DNA of 36,074 nucleotides from Candidatus Freyrarchaeum guaymasense (GTDB lineage: Archaea > Asgardarchaeota > Jordarchaeia > Jordarchaeales > Freyrarchaeaceae). Below the pieces are notes generated by a model, which made no database searches, was not told the origin of the DNA, and was given only the letters and a program-made list of their open reading frames with translations. The stretch spans positions 1 through 36,074 of the forward strand of contig JAUQZD010000042.1 in NCBI GenBank assembly GCA_030587405.1. Reading direction: 5' to 3'. A program made the translations under genes and the position numbers. Numbering within the stretch: position 1 is the first letter of the stretch; each line of letters opens with the position of its first letter. This document shows positions 1-8,418 of the stretch, in pieces.

Positions 1-326
1 GTAGATGTCGATTGTGCCTTTACTCCTCCTCTTTCCGTTCCTTCCTGGGGCTTTTTCTAAGTAGTTTCTAAGTAGTGCTTGAAGCTCTCCAAAGTGCTTT
101 CAAAAGGATCAGCTCTATTCTCCGTTTTCGTTGAGCTACAAGATCCAGCTCCAAGGAACTCCGTTTTCATTAACCACTCCCTACTAGGCTAAAGGTGGGG
201 AGCCATAAAAGCTTTACCTAAGAGCCTAATAGAAAAGTTAAAGTTTAATTTTAATTATTCGGATTCGACTTAACTTCAGTTACCACTTGGTTTACCTTTC
301 AGTTAGAGGGAAGGAGAGTGGTTGGT
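1..326. other. Non-coding stretch upstream of the crotonase gene
   Basis: I see no convincing gene in these 326 bases. The last 90 bases become AT-rich, with a TTTAATTTTAATTATT run at about 243-258 that could hold the TATA element of the downstream crotonase gene. A purine-rich Shine-Dalgarno stretch (AAGGAG, 311-316) lies just before the coding start. Confidence 0.4.
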
Positions 327-1151
327 GTGGAAACCGTGATCTACAGGAAAGACGGACACGTAGTAACTATAATCATAAACAGGCCGGAGGTTCACAACTG
401 TATAGATCCTGAAACAAACCGGAGGCTTGCCGAGGCGTGGCGTAGGTTCGGTGAGGACGATGACGCATGGGTGGCGATAATCACCGGAGCGGGGGATAGG
501 GCGTTCTGCACGGGTGCAGACCTTAAAAAGTGGCCTTCATACTTGAGAGGGCGGAGGGTTGGCTTCTTCAGGAGGAACGCGTATTATGGGCCGGGGTTCG
601 GAGGGATCACACGTGGCATGCAGATATTTAAGCCTATTATAGCGGCGATCAACGGGATGTGCTACGCTGGAGGCTTGGAGCTGGCGTTGGCAGCGGACAT
701 AAGGGTCGCATCGGAGGACGCCAGGTTCGGCGTTCTGAACAGGAGGTGGAACGTCGGCCTCGGCGATGGCGGAACACAACGCCTCTGGAGGGTTGTGGGG
801 CTGGGGAGAGCGCTTGAACTGATCCTAACAGGGAAGGAGATAGACGCTCAGGAAGCCTACAGGATAGGGCTCGTCAACGAGGTGGTTCCCAGAGGAGAAG
901 CCTTGAAACGGGCAAGGGAGATCGCCGATGTAATATGCAGTTATCCTCAAGGGTCCATAAGGACGGATAAGGAGGCACTAATAAGAGGGATAGGTGTGCC
1001 GTTAGAGGAAGGGTTAAGGCTTGAAAGCCTGCTCTTCTGGAGTCTACTGCTTAACAGGGACTTCTATGAAGGCCCGTCAGCCTTCAAAGAGAAAAGGAAG
1101 CCAAGCTACACTAATGAAAGCGAGACGCTCGAAGAGGTGCTGAGGATCTGA
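327..1151 (+). CDS. Enoyl-CoA hydratase/isomerase (crotonase) family protein with a changed active site
   Basis: This is a cytoplasmic crotonase-fold enzyme acting on acyl-CoA esters. Both oxyanion-hole segments are present: AFCTGADL near residue 60, and GMCYAGGLELA near residue 112. The C-terminal EGPSAFKEKRKPSY is typical of enoyl-CoA hydratases. Aligned from memory with rat mitochondrial hydratase, the Glu144 equivalent is kept (in GGLE), but the Glu164 equivalent (QPE) is replaced by Asn (FGVLN). Simple syn-hydration is therefore uncertain, and an isomerase, racemase or other crotonase reaction is equally possible. The GTG at 327 is preferred over the GTG at 318 because AAGGAG (311-316) sits 10 bases before it and only one base before the other. 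The gene stands alone, about 4.5 kb from the acyl-CoA dehydrogenase and CoA-transferase genes. A role in the same pathway is an inference. Confidence 0.85.
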   Translation: METVIYRKDGHVVTIIINRPEVHNCIDPETNRRLAEAWRRFGEDDDAWVAIITGAGDRAFCTGADLKKWPSYLRGRRVGFFRRNAYYGPGFGGITRGMQIFKPIIAAINGMCYAGGLELALAADIRVASEDARFGVLNRRWNVGLGDGGTQRLWRVVGLGRALELILTGKEIDAQEAYRIGLVNEVVPRGEALKRAREIADVICSYPQGSIRTDKEALIRGIGVPLEEGLRLESLLFWSLLLNRDFYEGPSAFKEKRKPSYTNESETLEEVLRI

Positions 1152-1197
1152 AACGCTAACCCTCCTCGGCCGCTCCTTGAAGCAGCTGACGACGAGT

Positions 1198-2115
1198 CTA
1201 TGACGACATGTTACGCTTCGGCTTTAATCCAAGCCTGTTGGCGTACAGCAGGTGGACTACCACGTCCCTGGCATGCCTCCCCCATTTTTCTGCGACACCC
1301 CTCACGGTGTCTGCGTCTTGAAGTTCGCCGTTAAAGTAGAACTCTGAAACAGCCTTCCTGACGCCTAGGTCGTCGGCTGGGGTCACGTTCATTCCCATCG
1401 AAGCCACCATGACAAGCTCAGCCGTCCACCTCCCAACCCCCCTAAACCCCGACAGGATCCTAACTATCTCTTCGGGATCCTTGCCGTAGAGCTCCTCCGG
1501 GTTGAATCTTCCCTCACTGACGGCGCGGGAGAACTCCCTTATGTACTCTGCCTTCCTCCAGCTGACGCCGCACGCCCTTAACCCTTCAAGGCTGGCTTCA
1601 GCCAGCGTTTGAGGGGTGGGAAACTCATAGTATGCTTCCCCGCCGTAGAGAACCCTGTCCCCAAACGCCTCAACAAGGTTGCCAGTCACCCTGTCGGCAA
1701 CCCTTATCGATATCTGCTGCTGAATTATCGCCTTGACCACCCCCTCGTAAACCGTCGTGGACATCCTCCCCGCGCAGCCCAAACCGTAAAGCCTCTCCTT
1801 CAGCACTCTCAGCACGGGGTCACGGCCCATGAAGTCGTAGAGGGGGCGGGGATCCCCGTCAGCGCCTAGAAGGAGGGAGACACGCCTGGCTACTTCACGC
1901 AGCACCCTCCTAAACTCCCTGGGAACCGAAACCGTTAGGATGGGGGCGTCCACCGTCCCGGCGGGTGAAGCGGCCACGGGCACCAGCCTACCCTCCACCC
2001 TGAAAGCTCTGCGCCAAACTCCGCCTTCGAAAACCGCAGGAGTCGGCTTCCCCCCACCCGCAGAAAAACCCATCTTAAGGTTAAAGTCGAAGGGGGGTTT
2101 TTGGGTTTCAGGCAA
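1198..2115 (-). CDS. AlkA-type DNA-3-methyladenine glycosylase (HhH-GPD family)
   Basis: Base-excision repair enzyme that removes alkylated bases such as 3-methyladenine from DNA, about 305 residues. The helix-hairpin-helix and GPD region is clear in the C-terminal half: LSGFRGVGRWTAEL, about 30 residues before a PADDLGVRK segment whose second Asp occupies the catalytic Asp position of the AlkA family. The QQQIS segment in the middle is also characteristic of AlkA relatives. No 4Fe-4S cysteine cluster follows the domain, which separates it from MutY and Nth proteins. The N-terminal 90 residues match the AlkA N-terminal subdomain only in size. The gene ends in TAG and is convergent with the crotonase gene, with 46 bases between them. 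Confidence 0.85.
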   Translation of the reverse strand: MPETQKPPFDFNLKMGFSAGGGKPTPAVFEGGVWRRAFRVEGRLVPVAASPAGTVDAPILTVSVPREFRRVLREVARRVSLLLGADGDPRPLYDFMGRDPVLRVLKERLYGLGCAGRMSTTVYEGVVKAIIQQQISIRVADRVTGNLVEAFGDRVLYGGEAYYEFPTPQTLAEASLEGLRACGVSWRKAEYIREFSRAVSEGRFNPEELYGKDPEEIVRILSGFRGVGRWTAELVMVASMGMNVTPADDLGVRKAVSEFYFNGELQDADTVRGVAEKWGRHARDVVVHLLYANRLGLKPKRNMSS

Positions 2116-2219
2116 AGTTTAACCCACACCGTCCCCGTCACCCAGCCACCATCCTAACCTAAGCGCTTCACTCGAGATACTCAACCTTCACCCTAATCCT
2201 CCCCTTCTCCTCCGCTTCT

Positions 2220-3044
2220 TTAATCTCTTTCTTTCTTCCTTCTCCTCAGAATGATCGCTACTGCGACGCATCCAGAAGTCCAAATCGCCACCAAGCCCTC
2301 AGCCAGAAGATTTCTGTTGCTTTCAACCACGGGCAACACCAATATCTGCCTTTCACGTGGAGTCAAATGTATAGCTACCCTACCGTTTACGGAGCCCGAC
2401 GTGATGGTCAGGTTCCCTCTCTTCGGAACCGAAGACAGCGTGACGTTCATCACCCTCAAGGTCTCGTTCACGTAGCATACCCAAAGATACTCGGTTCTGT
2501 TCTCCCATATCTCGTTGCCCTCCTCGTCGATCCCGATCACATACGAGGTGTTGAACGCTCCTTCGAACACGTACGTGACGTTGTTTATCTTGCCACCGTG
2601 GCTTAAATACTCCTCTATCTTCCCCTCGAAGTACCTCATGCACGACTCATTGCTCACATCCGACCACCGTAGCTCTAGGATCTCACTTACCTCCTTCCAC
2701 TCCACGCTCACAACAGTCAGGTTCGACGAAACCCTCATACTATAAGTCTCGGGGACGCCGTAGAACCACTTCACCACAATCCAGCCTTCGTTACCCACCT
2801 CTGGACACAAAAAAACATCTAAGTATATCGTATTGGTCTTCTCGTCGAACCACACGTTCCTGAATCCAATGACTAAGGGCTCTGTCTCGATCCCCCTCCA
2901 GTATGGATACTGATACTCGCTACTAACGGGGGTCGCGACAACGTACGGCTGGCAACACGCCACCAGCAGTAGCGATGGAAAAACAAGGAAGAATGCGAAC
3001 GCCACCAAAGCCACCTTACTCCGCAACCCGACCACCTCCGACAA
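2220..3044 (-). CDS. Unrecognised exported, membrane-anchored surface protein
   Basis: I do not recognise a family for these 274 residues. The architecture is clear. A positively charged start is followed by a hydrophobic stretch (VALVAFAFFLVFPSLLLVACC, about residues 10-31) that reads as a signal sequence. A roughly 200-residue extracytoplasmic region rich in aromatic residues and Asn-X-Ser/Thr sequons follows (at least eight: NLT, NES, NVT, NTS, NRT, NET and others). Near the C-terminus lies a second hydrophobic segment (about 245-265) ended by RRRKKERD, a stop-transfer signal. It is therefore probably a glycosylated cell-surface protein held by one C-terminal helix. Its start overlaps the end of the upstream ribbon-helix-helix-like gene by 29 bases, so the two are co-transcribed. 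Confidence 0.7.
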   Translation of the reverse strand: MSEVVGLRSKVALVAFAFFLVFPSLLLVACCQPYVVATPVSSEYQYPYWRGIETEPLVIGFRNVWFDEKTNTIYLDVFLCPEVGNEGWIVVKWFYGVPETYSMRVSSNLTVVSVEWKEVSEILELRWSDVSNESCMRYFEGKIEEYLSHGGKINNVTYVFEGAFNTSYVIGIDEEGNEIWENRTEYLWVCYVNETLRVMNVTLSSVPKRGNLTITSGSVNGRVAIHLTPRERQILVLPVVESNRNLLAEGLVAIWTSGCVAVAIILRRRKKERD

Positions 3045-3300
3045 GTTTCTCCACGACCCTCTCCAGCCTCTCCACCCTCCTTTCCAGCCTTAAGATTTCG
3101 TGTAGCTCGCTGGCTTCCACCCCTTTCAGTACGCCAAACAAGCCCGCTACGTTCTCCTCCCTCTCGAGGAAGACTTGCACCATAAACCGTATTGTTTCGT
3201 CGAAACTTACCCTTCTCCCAAGCATCTCCTGAAGCTTCGAGCTAACCAGCACAAGCATCCTCTTAGTTTCATCGCTTACCCTGACTGTTGACAACAGCAT
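3016..3300 (-). CDS. Small ribbon-helix-helix-like protein with C-terminal coiled coil
   Basis: A protein of about 94 residues whose N-terminus (STVRVSDETKRML, then a helix, then RRVSFDETIRFMVQVFL) has the strand-helix-helix pattern of ribbon-helix-helix DNA-binding or antitoxin-type proteins. The C-terminal 30 residues (LRLERRVERLERVVEKL) form a short leucine/valine heptad coiled coil, so it should oligomerise. The function is not known. It could regulate the overlapping surface-protein gene downstream. The ATG at 3300 is chosen, with a GTG one codon upstream as alternative. An AT-rich TATA-like element (AAAATATTATTT on the minus strand, about 3320-3332) lies about 25 bases upstream, which suggests a leaderless transcript. 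Confidence 0.6.
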   Translation of the reverse strand: MLLSTVRVSDETKRMLVLVSSKLQEMLGRRVSFDETIRFMVQVFLEREENVAGLFGVLKGVEASELHEILRLERRVERLERVVEKLVGGGRVAE

Positions 3301-3531
3301 CACCCTAAGGAATGGGAAATGTAAATAATATTTTTGATAGTATATTTATGTTTCTTAATAATATATTTCTTACGCATTGTATACAAAGTAGCATTGCAAG
3401 GCGTCGCCTTAGAGGGACGGCGGCCGCAGAGCTTGCAGCCCAGCTTTAGCCAAGGCTCAAACGGTAATACTTTCAGAAACATTTTTAACATTACACGTTA
3501 AACGTCCTATTAAAGACGGGATGGTGATGGG
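3301..3531. promoter_or_regulatory. Divergent promoter region between the RHH-like gene and the chelatase gene
   Basis: This 231-base spacer is strongly AT-rich at 3325-3375, with TATA-like elements on the minus strand for the ribbon-helix-helix-like gene, and again at TTTTTAACA (about 3483-3491) and TATTAAAG (3508-3515) on the plus strand for the chelatase gene. GGTGAT (3525-3530 region) complements the archaeal 16S 3' end and supports the TTG start at 3532. A GC-rich block at about 3395-3455 looks different from both flanks, but I could not assign it a structure or a gene. Confidence 0.45.
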
Positions 3532-5460
3532 TTGCCCCACCACGTGAGGAGGTTCCTTTACCCCTTCACAGCGATAGTGGACCAGGAGCCTATGAAGAAG
3601 GCGCTGGTTTTAAACGCTGTTAACCCCAGGATAGGCGGCGTCCTGATAAGGGGTGAGAAGGGGACAGGTAAGTCAACCGCGGTCAGGGGGCTGGCGGAGC
3701 TCCTCCCAGAAATAGAGGTTGTTGAGGGGTGCCCCTTCAACTGTAACCCCCATAACCCAGCGGAGATGTGTGACAACTGCTTTGAAAGGTACGAGAAGGA
3801 GGGATCCCTGCCATCCGTAAAGAGAAAGGTTAGGATAGTGGATTTACCTCTCAACGCAACGGTTGACAGGGTTGCTGGAACACTCGACATAGAAAGAGCC
3901 TTGAAGGAGGGGTTAAAGGCCCTTGAGCCTGGGCTGCTGGCTGAGGCGAACAGGGGGATCCTCTACGTCGACGAGGTAAACTTGCTCGACGACTACGTGG
4001 CAGACATCCTGCTGGATGCGGCGGCGAGCGGCGTCAACGTGGTTGAGCGTGAGGGAATATCGGTGTCCCACCCGGCGAAGTTCATACTCGTCGGCACGAT
4101 GAACCCGGAGGAGGGGGAGCTCAGGCCGCAGCTTCTTGACAGGTTCGGGCTTCAAGTCGACGTGGAAAACCTTGAAGACCCCCACCTCAGGGTTGAGATA
4201 GTAAAGAGAGTGGAGGCCTTCGAAGCAGACCCCTCCACCTTCATCGAAAAATACAGGGATAGCCAGGAAGACCTTAAGGAGAGGATTGCCAATGCTATGG
4301 AAACACTGCCTAAAGTCACCATGAGCGATGAACTCCTGTTAACGGTTGCAAGCGTCTGCGCCAGCCTGAAGACGAGCAGCAGGGCGGAGATAGCCATAGT
4401 GAAGGCGGCTAAAACCATAGCAGCCCTAGACGGGCGCGTAAGCGTCAGCGAGCAAGACGTCGAGGAGGCCATGAGCCTAGCGCTCCCTCACAGGGTGAGG
4501 AGGCACCCCTTCGAGCAGCCACGCTTGGAGCCACAGCAGATAAGAAGCCTCCTGGAGGAGGCTAGGGAATCGATTGGAAGGGTTGAAGAGGGGGAAAGTG
4601 GAGAGGGGCAGCCTACGGGTGAGAGAATGTTTGAAGCCGACCCCTCCTACTCCCTAGACTTCAACCTTAACGAGAAGGCGAGGGGGACTCCTAGAACCGG
4701 GAGGAGGCTGAGGGTTAAAGCTGGAAACGGTAAGGGAGCCTACGTTGCCAGTACCATTCCACGGGGAACGCCGAGGGACATAGCGATCGACGCAACCCTG
4801 AGAGCCGCGGCGGCTAGGGGGGGATGGACTGGAGGCATGCTAACCGTTAAGCCCGAGGACTTAAGAGAGAAGGTGAGGTTCACTAGGGCTTCATCTCTCA
4901 TAGTTCTCGTGGTCGATGCCAGCGGCTCCATGGCAGTACTGAGGAGGATGGAGGCAGCTAAGGGCGCAGCCCTATCCCTTCTCCGCGAAGCATACGTTAA
5001 CAGGGATCAAGTTGCCTTCATATCATTCAGAGGTGGCAGCGCTCAGGTGGTGCTTCCTCCAACATCCAACCTCGACCTTGCCGTGCGCCTCCTAGGCGAG
5101 CTTCCAACCGGAGGGAAAACCCCCCTCTCGTCAGCCCTTCTCCAAGCCGTGGAGTTGATCAGAAAGCAGAGGCTGTCTAAGCGTGAGCTTAAACCGATAG
5201 TAGTCCTCATAACGGATGGACGGGCAAACGTCCCGCTCAGCCCAGGGTCAAACGTGAGGGTGGAACTTGAACGCCTTTCAAGAGCTCTGAGGGAGCTCGA
5301 AGCCTCAACCCTAGTAGTTGATACGCGCCCTGACCCTTGGAAGCCCAGCTACATTCAAACGATAGTAGAGCATGCCCAAGCAAGGTACGTAAGGCTGCCG
5401 GACGTAAAACCCGAAAAAATATACTCCCTCGTAAAGGATATCATCCCTTCTTCCCCTTAA
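3532..5460 (+). CDS. ChlI/ChlD fusion: magnesium/cobalt chelatase AAA+ ATPase with VWA domain
   Basis: A 642-residue fusion of the two motor subunits of an ATP-dependent metal chelatase. The N-terminal half is an AAA+ ATPase with Walker [10 protein letters not shown] (residues 41-49) and Walker [12 protein letters not shown] (about 142-152). A Cys-rich insert ([18 protein letters not shown], about 65-82) is seen in many ChlI relatives. The C-terminal third is a von Willebrand A domain with an intact MIDAS motif VVDASGSM (about 461-468), joined by an acidic, Pro-rich linker. No chlorophyll genes are present. In archaea such fusions usually partner a CobN-like subunit, so cobalt insertion into corrinoids is the more likely job. 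That fits the corrinoid methyltransferase locus in this window but is an inference, since no CobN is present here. The TTG start is supported by the GGTGAT just upstream. Confidence 0.85.
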   Translation: MPHHVRRFLYPFTAIVDQEPMKKALVLNAVNPRIGGVLIRGEKGTGKSTAVRGLAELLPEIEVVEGCPFNCNPHNPAEMCDNCFERYEKEGSLPSVKRKVRIVDLPLNATVDRVAGTLDIERALKEGLKALEPGLLAEANRGILYVDEVNLLDDYVADILLDAAASGVNVVEREGISVSHPAKFILVGTMNPEEGELRPQLLDRFGLQVDVENLEDPHLRVEIVKRVEAFEADPSTFIEKYRDSQEDLKERIANAMETLPKVTMSDELLLTVASVCASLKTSSRAEIAIVKAAKTIAALDGRVSVSEQDVEEAMSLALPHRVRRHPFEQPRLEPQQIRSLLEEARESIGRVEEGESGEGQPTGERMFEADPSYSLDFNLNEKARGTPRTGRRLRVKAGNGKGAYVASTIPRGTPRDIAIDATLRAAAARGGWTGGMLTVKPEDLREKVRFTRASSLIVLVVDASGSMAVLRRMEAAKGAALSLLREAYVNRDQVAFISFRGGSAQVVLPPTSNLDLAVRLLGELPTGGKTPLSSALLQAVELIRKQRLSKRELKPIVVLITDGRANVPLSPGSNVRVELERLSRALRELEASTLVVDTRPDPWKPSYIQTIVEHAQARYVRLPDVKPEKIYSLVKDIIPSSP

Positions 5461-5698
5461 AAAACCATGTTAAGGCGGCGCCCCTCACGAATAAGAAGGT
5501 GAAACGCCCTCCACCACCGCCTAAACTTTAATGGAAAACCGCCTAATGGAAAACCACCTCATCATTTTCCATCATAAATTTACTTTACCTTTATTCTGCA
5601 TGGCTTCTCTCTTACAGGAAGGAATAATGAAAAACGTTATATCTCTAATGTATCTTCTGTTTTTTTTGTCTTCTGGTCCTGGTTGGAGGGGAAATGGG
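5461..5698. other. Spacer between chelatase and acyl-CoA dehydrogenase genes
   Basis: No gene seen. The reading frame of the dehydrogenase stays open through this spacer, but it would add a hydrophobic N-terminus foreign to the family. A TATA-like GTTATATC (about 5636-5643) and a run of eight T (about 5660-5668) lie here and could be its promoter and an upstream terminator. Confidence 0.4.
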
Positions 5699-7252
5699 AT
5701 GGTTGAGAAGTATCCTTGGTGGAATGAGGAGCAGAGAAAACTTGCTGATGAGGTTGAGGAGTTTGCTAAGGAAAAGGCCCCACGTGCGGCTGAAGCCACC
5801 TGGAAAAAGGAGTTTCCATGGGACATATACAACGAGATGGGTGGGAGAGGATGGTTCGGAACCATAATACCTGAGGAGTATGGTGGGCTTGGCCCACGCT
5901 ACGGCGTAACAGCTTGCTGCATAGTTGCCGAGTTAACCACTCCCCTTGGAAGCGTATGCGTGGCCTTCAGCACGACGATGTTTGGTGGGACACATCAGAT
6001 CGCCCATTTCGGGAATGAGGAGCAGAAGGAGAGGTGGCTTCCGGGCATAGCTAAGGGAAAGCTTATGGGGGCTATAACGCTAACCGAGCCCTTCGTGGGC
6101 TCGGATGCTGGTGGAGTTGAGACAACCGCTAGGAGGGAAGGGGACGAGTACGTCATACTCGGGAAAAAGCGGTTTATAAGCAACACGGGGCTAGCGGACA
6201 TATACATGGTTTACGCTAGGACAAGCGACGACCCTAAGGACATTGCGAACCGCCGCCACCTTAGCGCGTTCATAGTGGAGAAGGGAACCCCCGGGTTCAG
6301 CGTTGAAAAAATAAATGAGCTGAGCGGATGGGACGGGGTCAGAAACGGATACCTTAACTTCGACGAGGTTAGAGTTCCCGCTGAGAACAGGCTTGGGGAG
6401 GAGGGGGACGGATGGAACATAATGGTCAGCGGCCTCAACTTCGAAAGGACTCTGGGGGCTGCAGGCATAGTTGGAACGTTCAGGGATCTCATAACCTACG
6501 CAGTCTTCCACAGCCAGAGGAGAGTACAATTTAACAGGCCCACAGCCACGTTCCAAACGAACATGATCAAGCTGGCCGACGTCATAGCTAACTGGAAAAC
6601 GTACAGGCTCCTAACCTACTACGCCGCCTACCTGGTAGACCGGGGGGAGCAGCCTCTAATAGAGGCTACAGCCGCTAAGGTTTATGGGTCCGAGGCAGTC
6701 ACCAAGGCATGCTTAGACATGATACAGGTTATGGGAGGAGACGGCCTGACAAAGTTCTACCCGTTAGAGTATGCTATGAGGAGCGCTAAGATCATGGAGA
6801 TTGGGGCAGGAACAAACGAGGTTCTACGCCTCCTTATAGCACGGTTCGGCCTCAGGCTGCTAGCCAAGGAGCTGGAGCCTCCTAAGAGGAGGATCCACAA
6901 GGAGCTAGGCGTCCCAATACCATACTACAAGGCTGAACCATTAATGCCTGAAGGAACACCCGTCAACGAGGAGAATGTGCTTAAAGTTCTCGCAGAGGAC
7001 TATAGGGTTAACCCCGGACTATTCATGACGGTCGAAGACCTAGCCTTCGAGCTCAGGGTGGACCCTGCAAGCATGGACAAGCTTGAGGAGGCCCTAACAG
7101 GGTTAGAGGAGAAGGGGCTGGTTAAGATCTACAGGGACAGGGCTGGAAGGATAGCCCTAGCCAAGGCGACATACAAGGGGCTGAAGGAAGCCAACCCGCC
7201 AGAATACTACAGGTGGTTCCCCAGCTGGGTTAAGGAGGGTGAAATGTTCTGA
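5699..7252 (+). CDS. Acyl-CoA dehydrogenase, isovaleryl-type active site, with extra C-terminal domain
   Basis: FAD-dependent enzyme that oxidises an acyl-CoA to the 2-enoyl-CoA. The 517-residue product has the usual core in residues 1-390: ITLTEPFVGSDAGG (about 126-139) for FAD and substrate, and EIGAGTNEVLRL near 367-378. The position of the MCAD catalytic Glu376 is Ala370, as in isovaleryl-CoA dehydrogenase. Glu249 in LNFERTL matches the relocated catalytic Glu of that enzyme. Residues 391-517 are not part of the standard family and look like a winged-helix fold (NEENVLKVLAEDY, then VEDLAFELRVDPASMDKLEEALTGLEEKGLVKI). The ATG at 5699 is chosen because GGAGGGG (5684-5690) precedes it by eight bases and the family N-terminus begins there. 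CoA-transferase genes follow on the same strand, so the substrate is probably a product of that module. Confidence 0.88.
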   Translation: MVEKYPWWNEEQRKLADEVEEFAKEKAPRAAEATWKKEFPWDIYNEMGGRGWFGTIIPEEYGGLGPRYGVTACCIVAELTTPLGSVCVAFSTTMFGGTHQIAHFGNEEQKERWLPGIAKGKLMGAITLTEPFVGSDAGGVETTARREGDEYVILGKKRFISNTGLADIYMVYARTSDDPKDIANRRHLSAFIVEKGTPGFSVEKINELSGWDGVRNGYLNFDEVRVPAENRLGEEGDGWNIMVSGLNFERTLGAAGIVGTFRDLITYAVFHSQRRVQFNRPTATFQTNMIKLADVIANWKTYRLLTYYAAYLVDRGEQPLIEATAAKVYGSEAVTKACLDMIQVMGGDGLTKFYPLEYAMRSAKIMEIGAGTNEVLRLLIARFGLRLLAKELEPPKRRIHKELGVPIPYYKAEPLMPEGTPVNEENVLKVLAEDYRVNPGLFMTVEDLAFELRVDPASMDKLEEALTGLEEKGLVKIYRDRAGRIALAKATYKGLKEANPPEYYRWFPSWVKEGEMF

Positions 7253-7318
7253 ACCCCATACTCACCTTTTAGCGCACACGAGCATCACCATAGATTGAGC
7301 CAAAAGTTTACGGAACCA

Positions 7319-7334
7319 TAAATCTTATATTTTT
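7319..7334 (+). promoter_or_regulatory. Putative TATA box for the CoA-transferase operon
   Basis: The TAAATCTTATATTTTT sequence lies about 45-60 bases before the ATG at 7378. Transcription starting about 25 bases downstream would leave a leader of roughly 30 bases carrying the GGGGGG Shine-Dalgarno. Seen by eye only. Confidence 0.4.
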
Positions 7335-7377
7335 GCTGGAACTCAACCGTTATTTGCACCGTTCCTGGGGGGATTTA

Positions 7378-8403
7378 ATGAAGGTTTTGGAAGAGGGAAA
7401 AGGAGAGCTGCTGGCTTGGATGGACCACGACGAGGCTAGAAGGTGGGTTAGGGAGAACAAGAGGAGGGACATGGTCGACAAGACCATGGATCTGAAGGAG
7501 GCCGTTTCAAAGTTTGTACATGACGGATGCTACCTTGCAATGGGAGGCTTCGGACACATAAGGATCTCGATGGCCGCCATATACGAAATGATAAGGCAGA
7601 GGAAGAGGCACATAATCCTCGCAGGTAAGACTGCCGTCCACGATGTCGACATTCTCGTAGCTTCAGGGGTTGTAGACAAGCTTGAAGTAGCCTACTGTTT
7701 CGGACACGAGCTTAGGGGCCTCTCCCCGGCGTCCAGGAGGATGGTTGAGGAGGGGAAGGCCAAGGTCGTATCCGAGTGGAGTAATGCGGGCTTCCAGTGG
7801 CGCTTCAAGGCTGCAGCCATGGGGCTTCCATTCATACCGACAAGGGTCATGCTCGGAACCGACACCTTCAGGTGGAGCTCGGCGAAGGTGGTCGAAGACC
7901 CGTTCTCCGGTAAGCCGATATGCCTGCTTCCGGCATGCTACCCTGACGTCGTCTTCATGCACGTTCACAGGTGCGACGTGTATGGGAACTGCCAGATAGA
8001 CGGGATAATAATAGAGGATTACGAGCTTGCCAGGGCTGCGAAGAGGCTCATAGTAACCACGGAGGAGATTATCCCGAACGAGGAGATAAGAAGAGAGCCT
8101 TGGAGGACGGTCATACCATACTTCCTGGTTGACGCCGTGGTCGAGATCCCGTACGGTTCCCATCCATGCAACATGCCATACATGTACTACTTCGACGAGG
8201 AGCACATCGCCGAGTGGCTTGAACTGTCGCGAACCCCTGAAGGCGTAGACCAGTACTTCGAAAAGTACGTTTACAGCGTTGACAGCTTCGAAGAGTACCT
8301 TGAGAAGATAGGTGGACTGAAGAAACTGAACTACCTCAAGAAGCTTGAGCAGCTTAGAGCCCCCCTGAAGGCTCCCTGGACCGAGAAGAAAAAGAAAAAG
8401 TAA
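7378..8403 (+). CDS. CoA-transferase subunit A (glutaconate CoA-transferase type)
   Basis: Large subunit of a class I CoA-transferase that moves CoA between carboxylic acids in the cytoplasm. The 341-residue product has the GctA layout: an N-terminal helix, DGCYLAMGGFGH near residue 50-60, a middle segment GLPFIPTRVMLGTDTF, and VVEIPYGSHPCNMPYMYYFD towards the end. The C-terminal KKKKK tail is local. The ATG at 7378 has a GGGGGG run six bases upstream. An in-frame TTG at 7333 would add 15 residues without a ribosome site. The B subunit starts 15 bases after the stop. IpdA-type ring-cleaving hydrolases share this fold and are an alternative, but the partner subunit keeps the transferase Glu. 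Confidence 0.85.
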   Translation: MKVLEEGKGELLAWMDHDEARRWVRENKRRDMVDKTMDLKEAVSKFVHDGCYLAMGGFGHIRISMAAIYEMIRQRKRHIILAGKTAVHDVDILVASGVVDKLEVAYCFGHELRGLSPASRRMVEEGKAKVVSEWSNAGFQWRFKAAAMGLPFIPTRVMLGTDTFRWSSAKVVEDPFSGKPICLLPACYPDVVFMHVHRCDVYGNCQIDGIIIEDYELARAAKRLIVTTEEIIPNEEIRREPWRTVIPYFLVDAVVEIPYGSHPCNMPYMYYFDEEHIAEWLELSRTPEGVDQYFEKYVYSVDSFEEYLEKIGGLKKLNYLKKLEQLRAPLKAPWTEKKKKK

Positions 8404-8418
8404 GGGGAGGAGGTTAAG

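Noticed and set aside
3395..3455. GC-rich block considered as a possible tRNA or small RNA
   Set aside because: No cloverleaf, T-loop sequence or consistent stem could be drawn.
3300..3491. 63-codon minus-strand open frame in the AT-rich spacer upstream of the chelatase gene
   Set aside because: The translation is lysine- and tyrosine-rich low-complexity text typical of AT-rich promoters, with no ribosome site.
5531..5698. N-terminal extension of the acyl-CoA dehydrogenase to the TTT-rich upstream region
   Set aside because: The extra 56 residues are hydrophobic and not part of the family. A strong ribosome site stands before the ATG at 5699.
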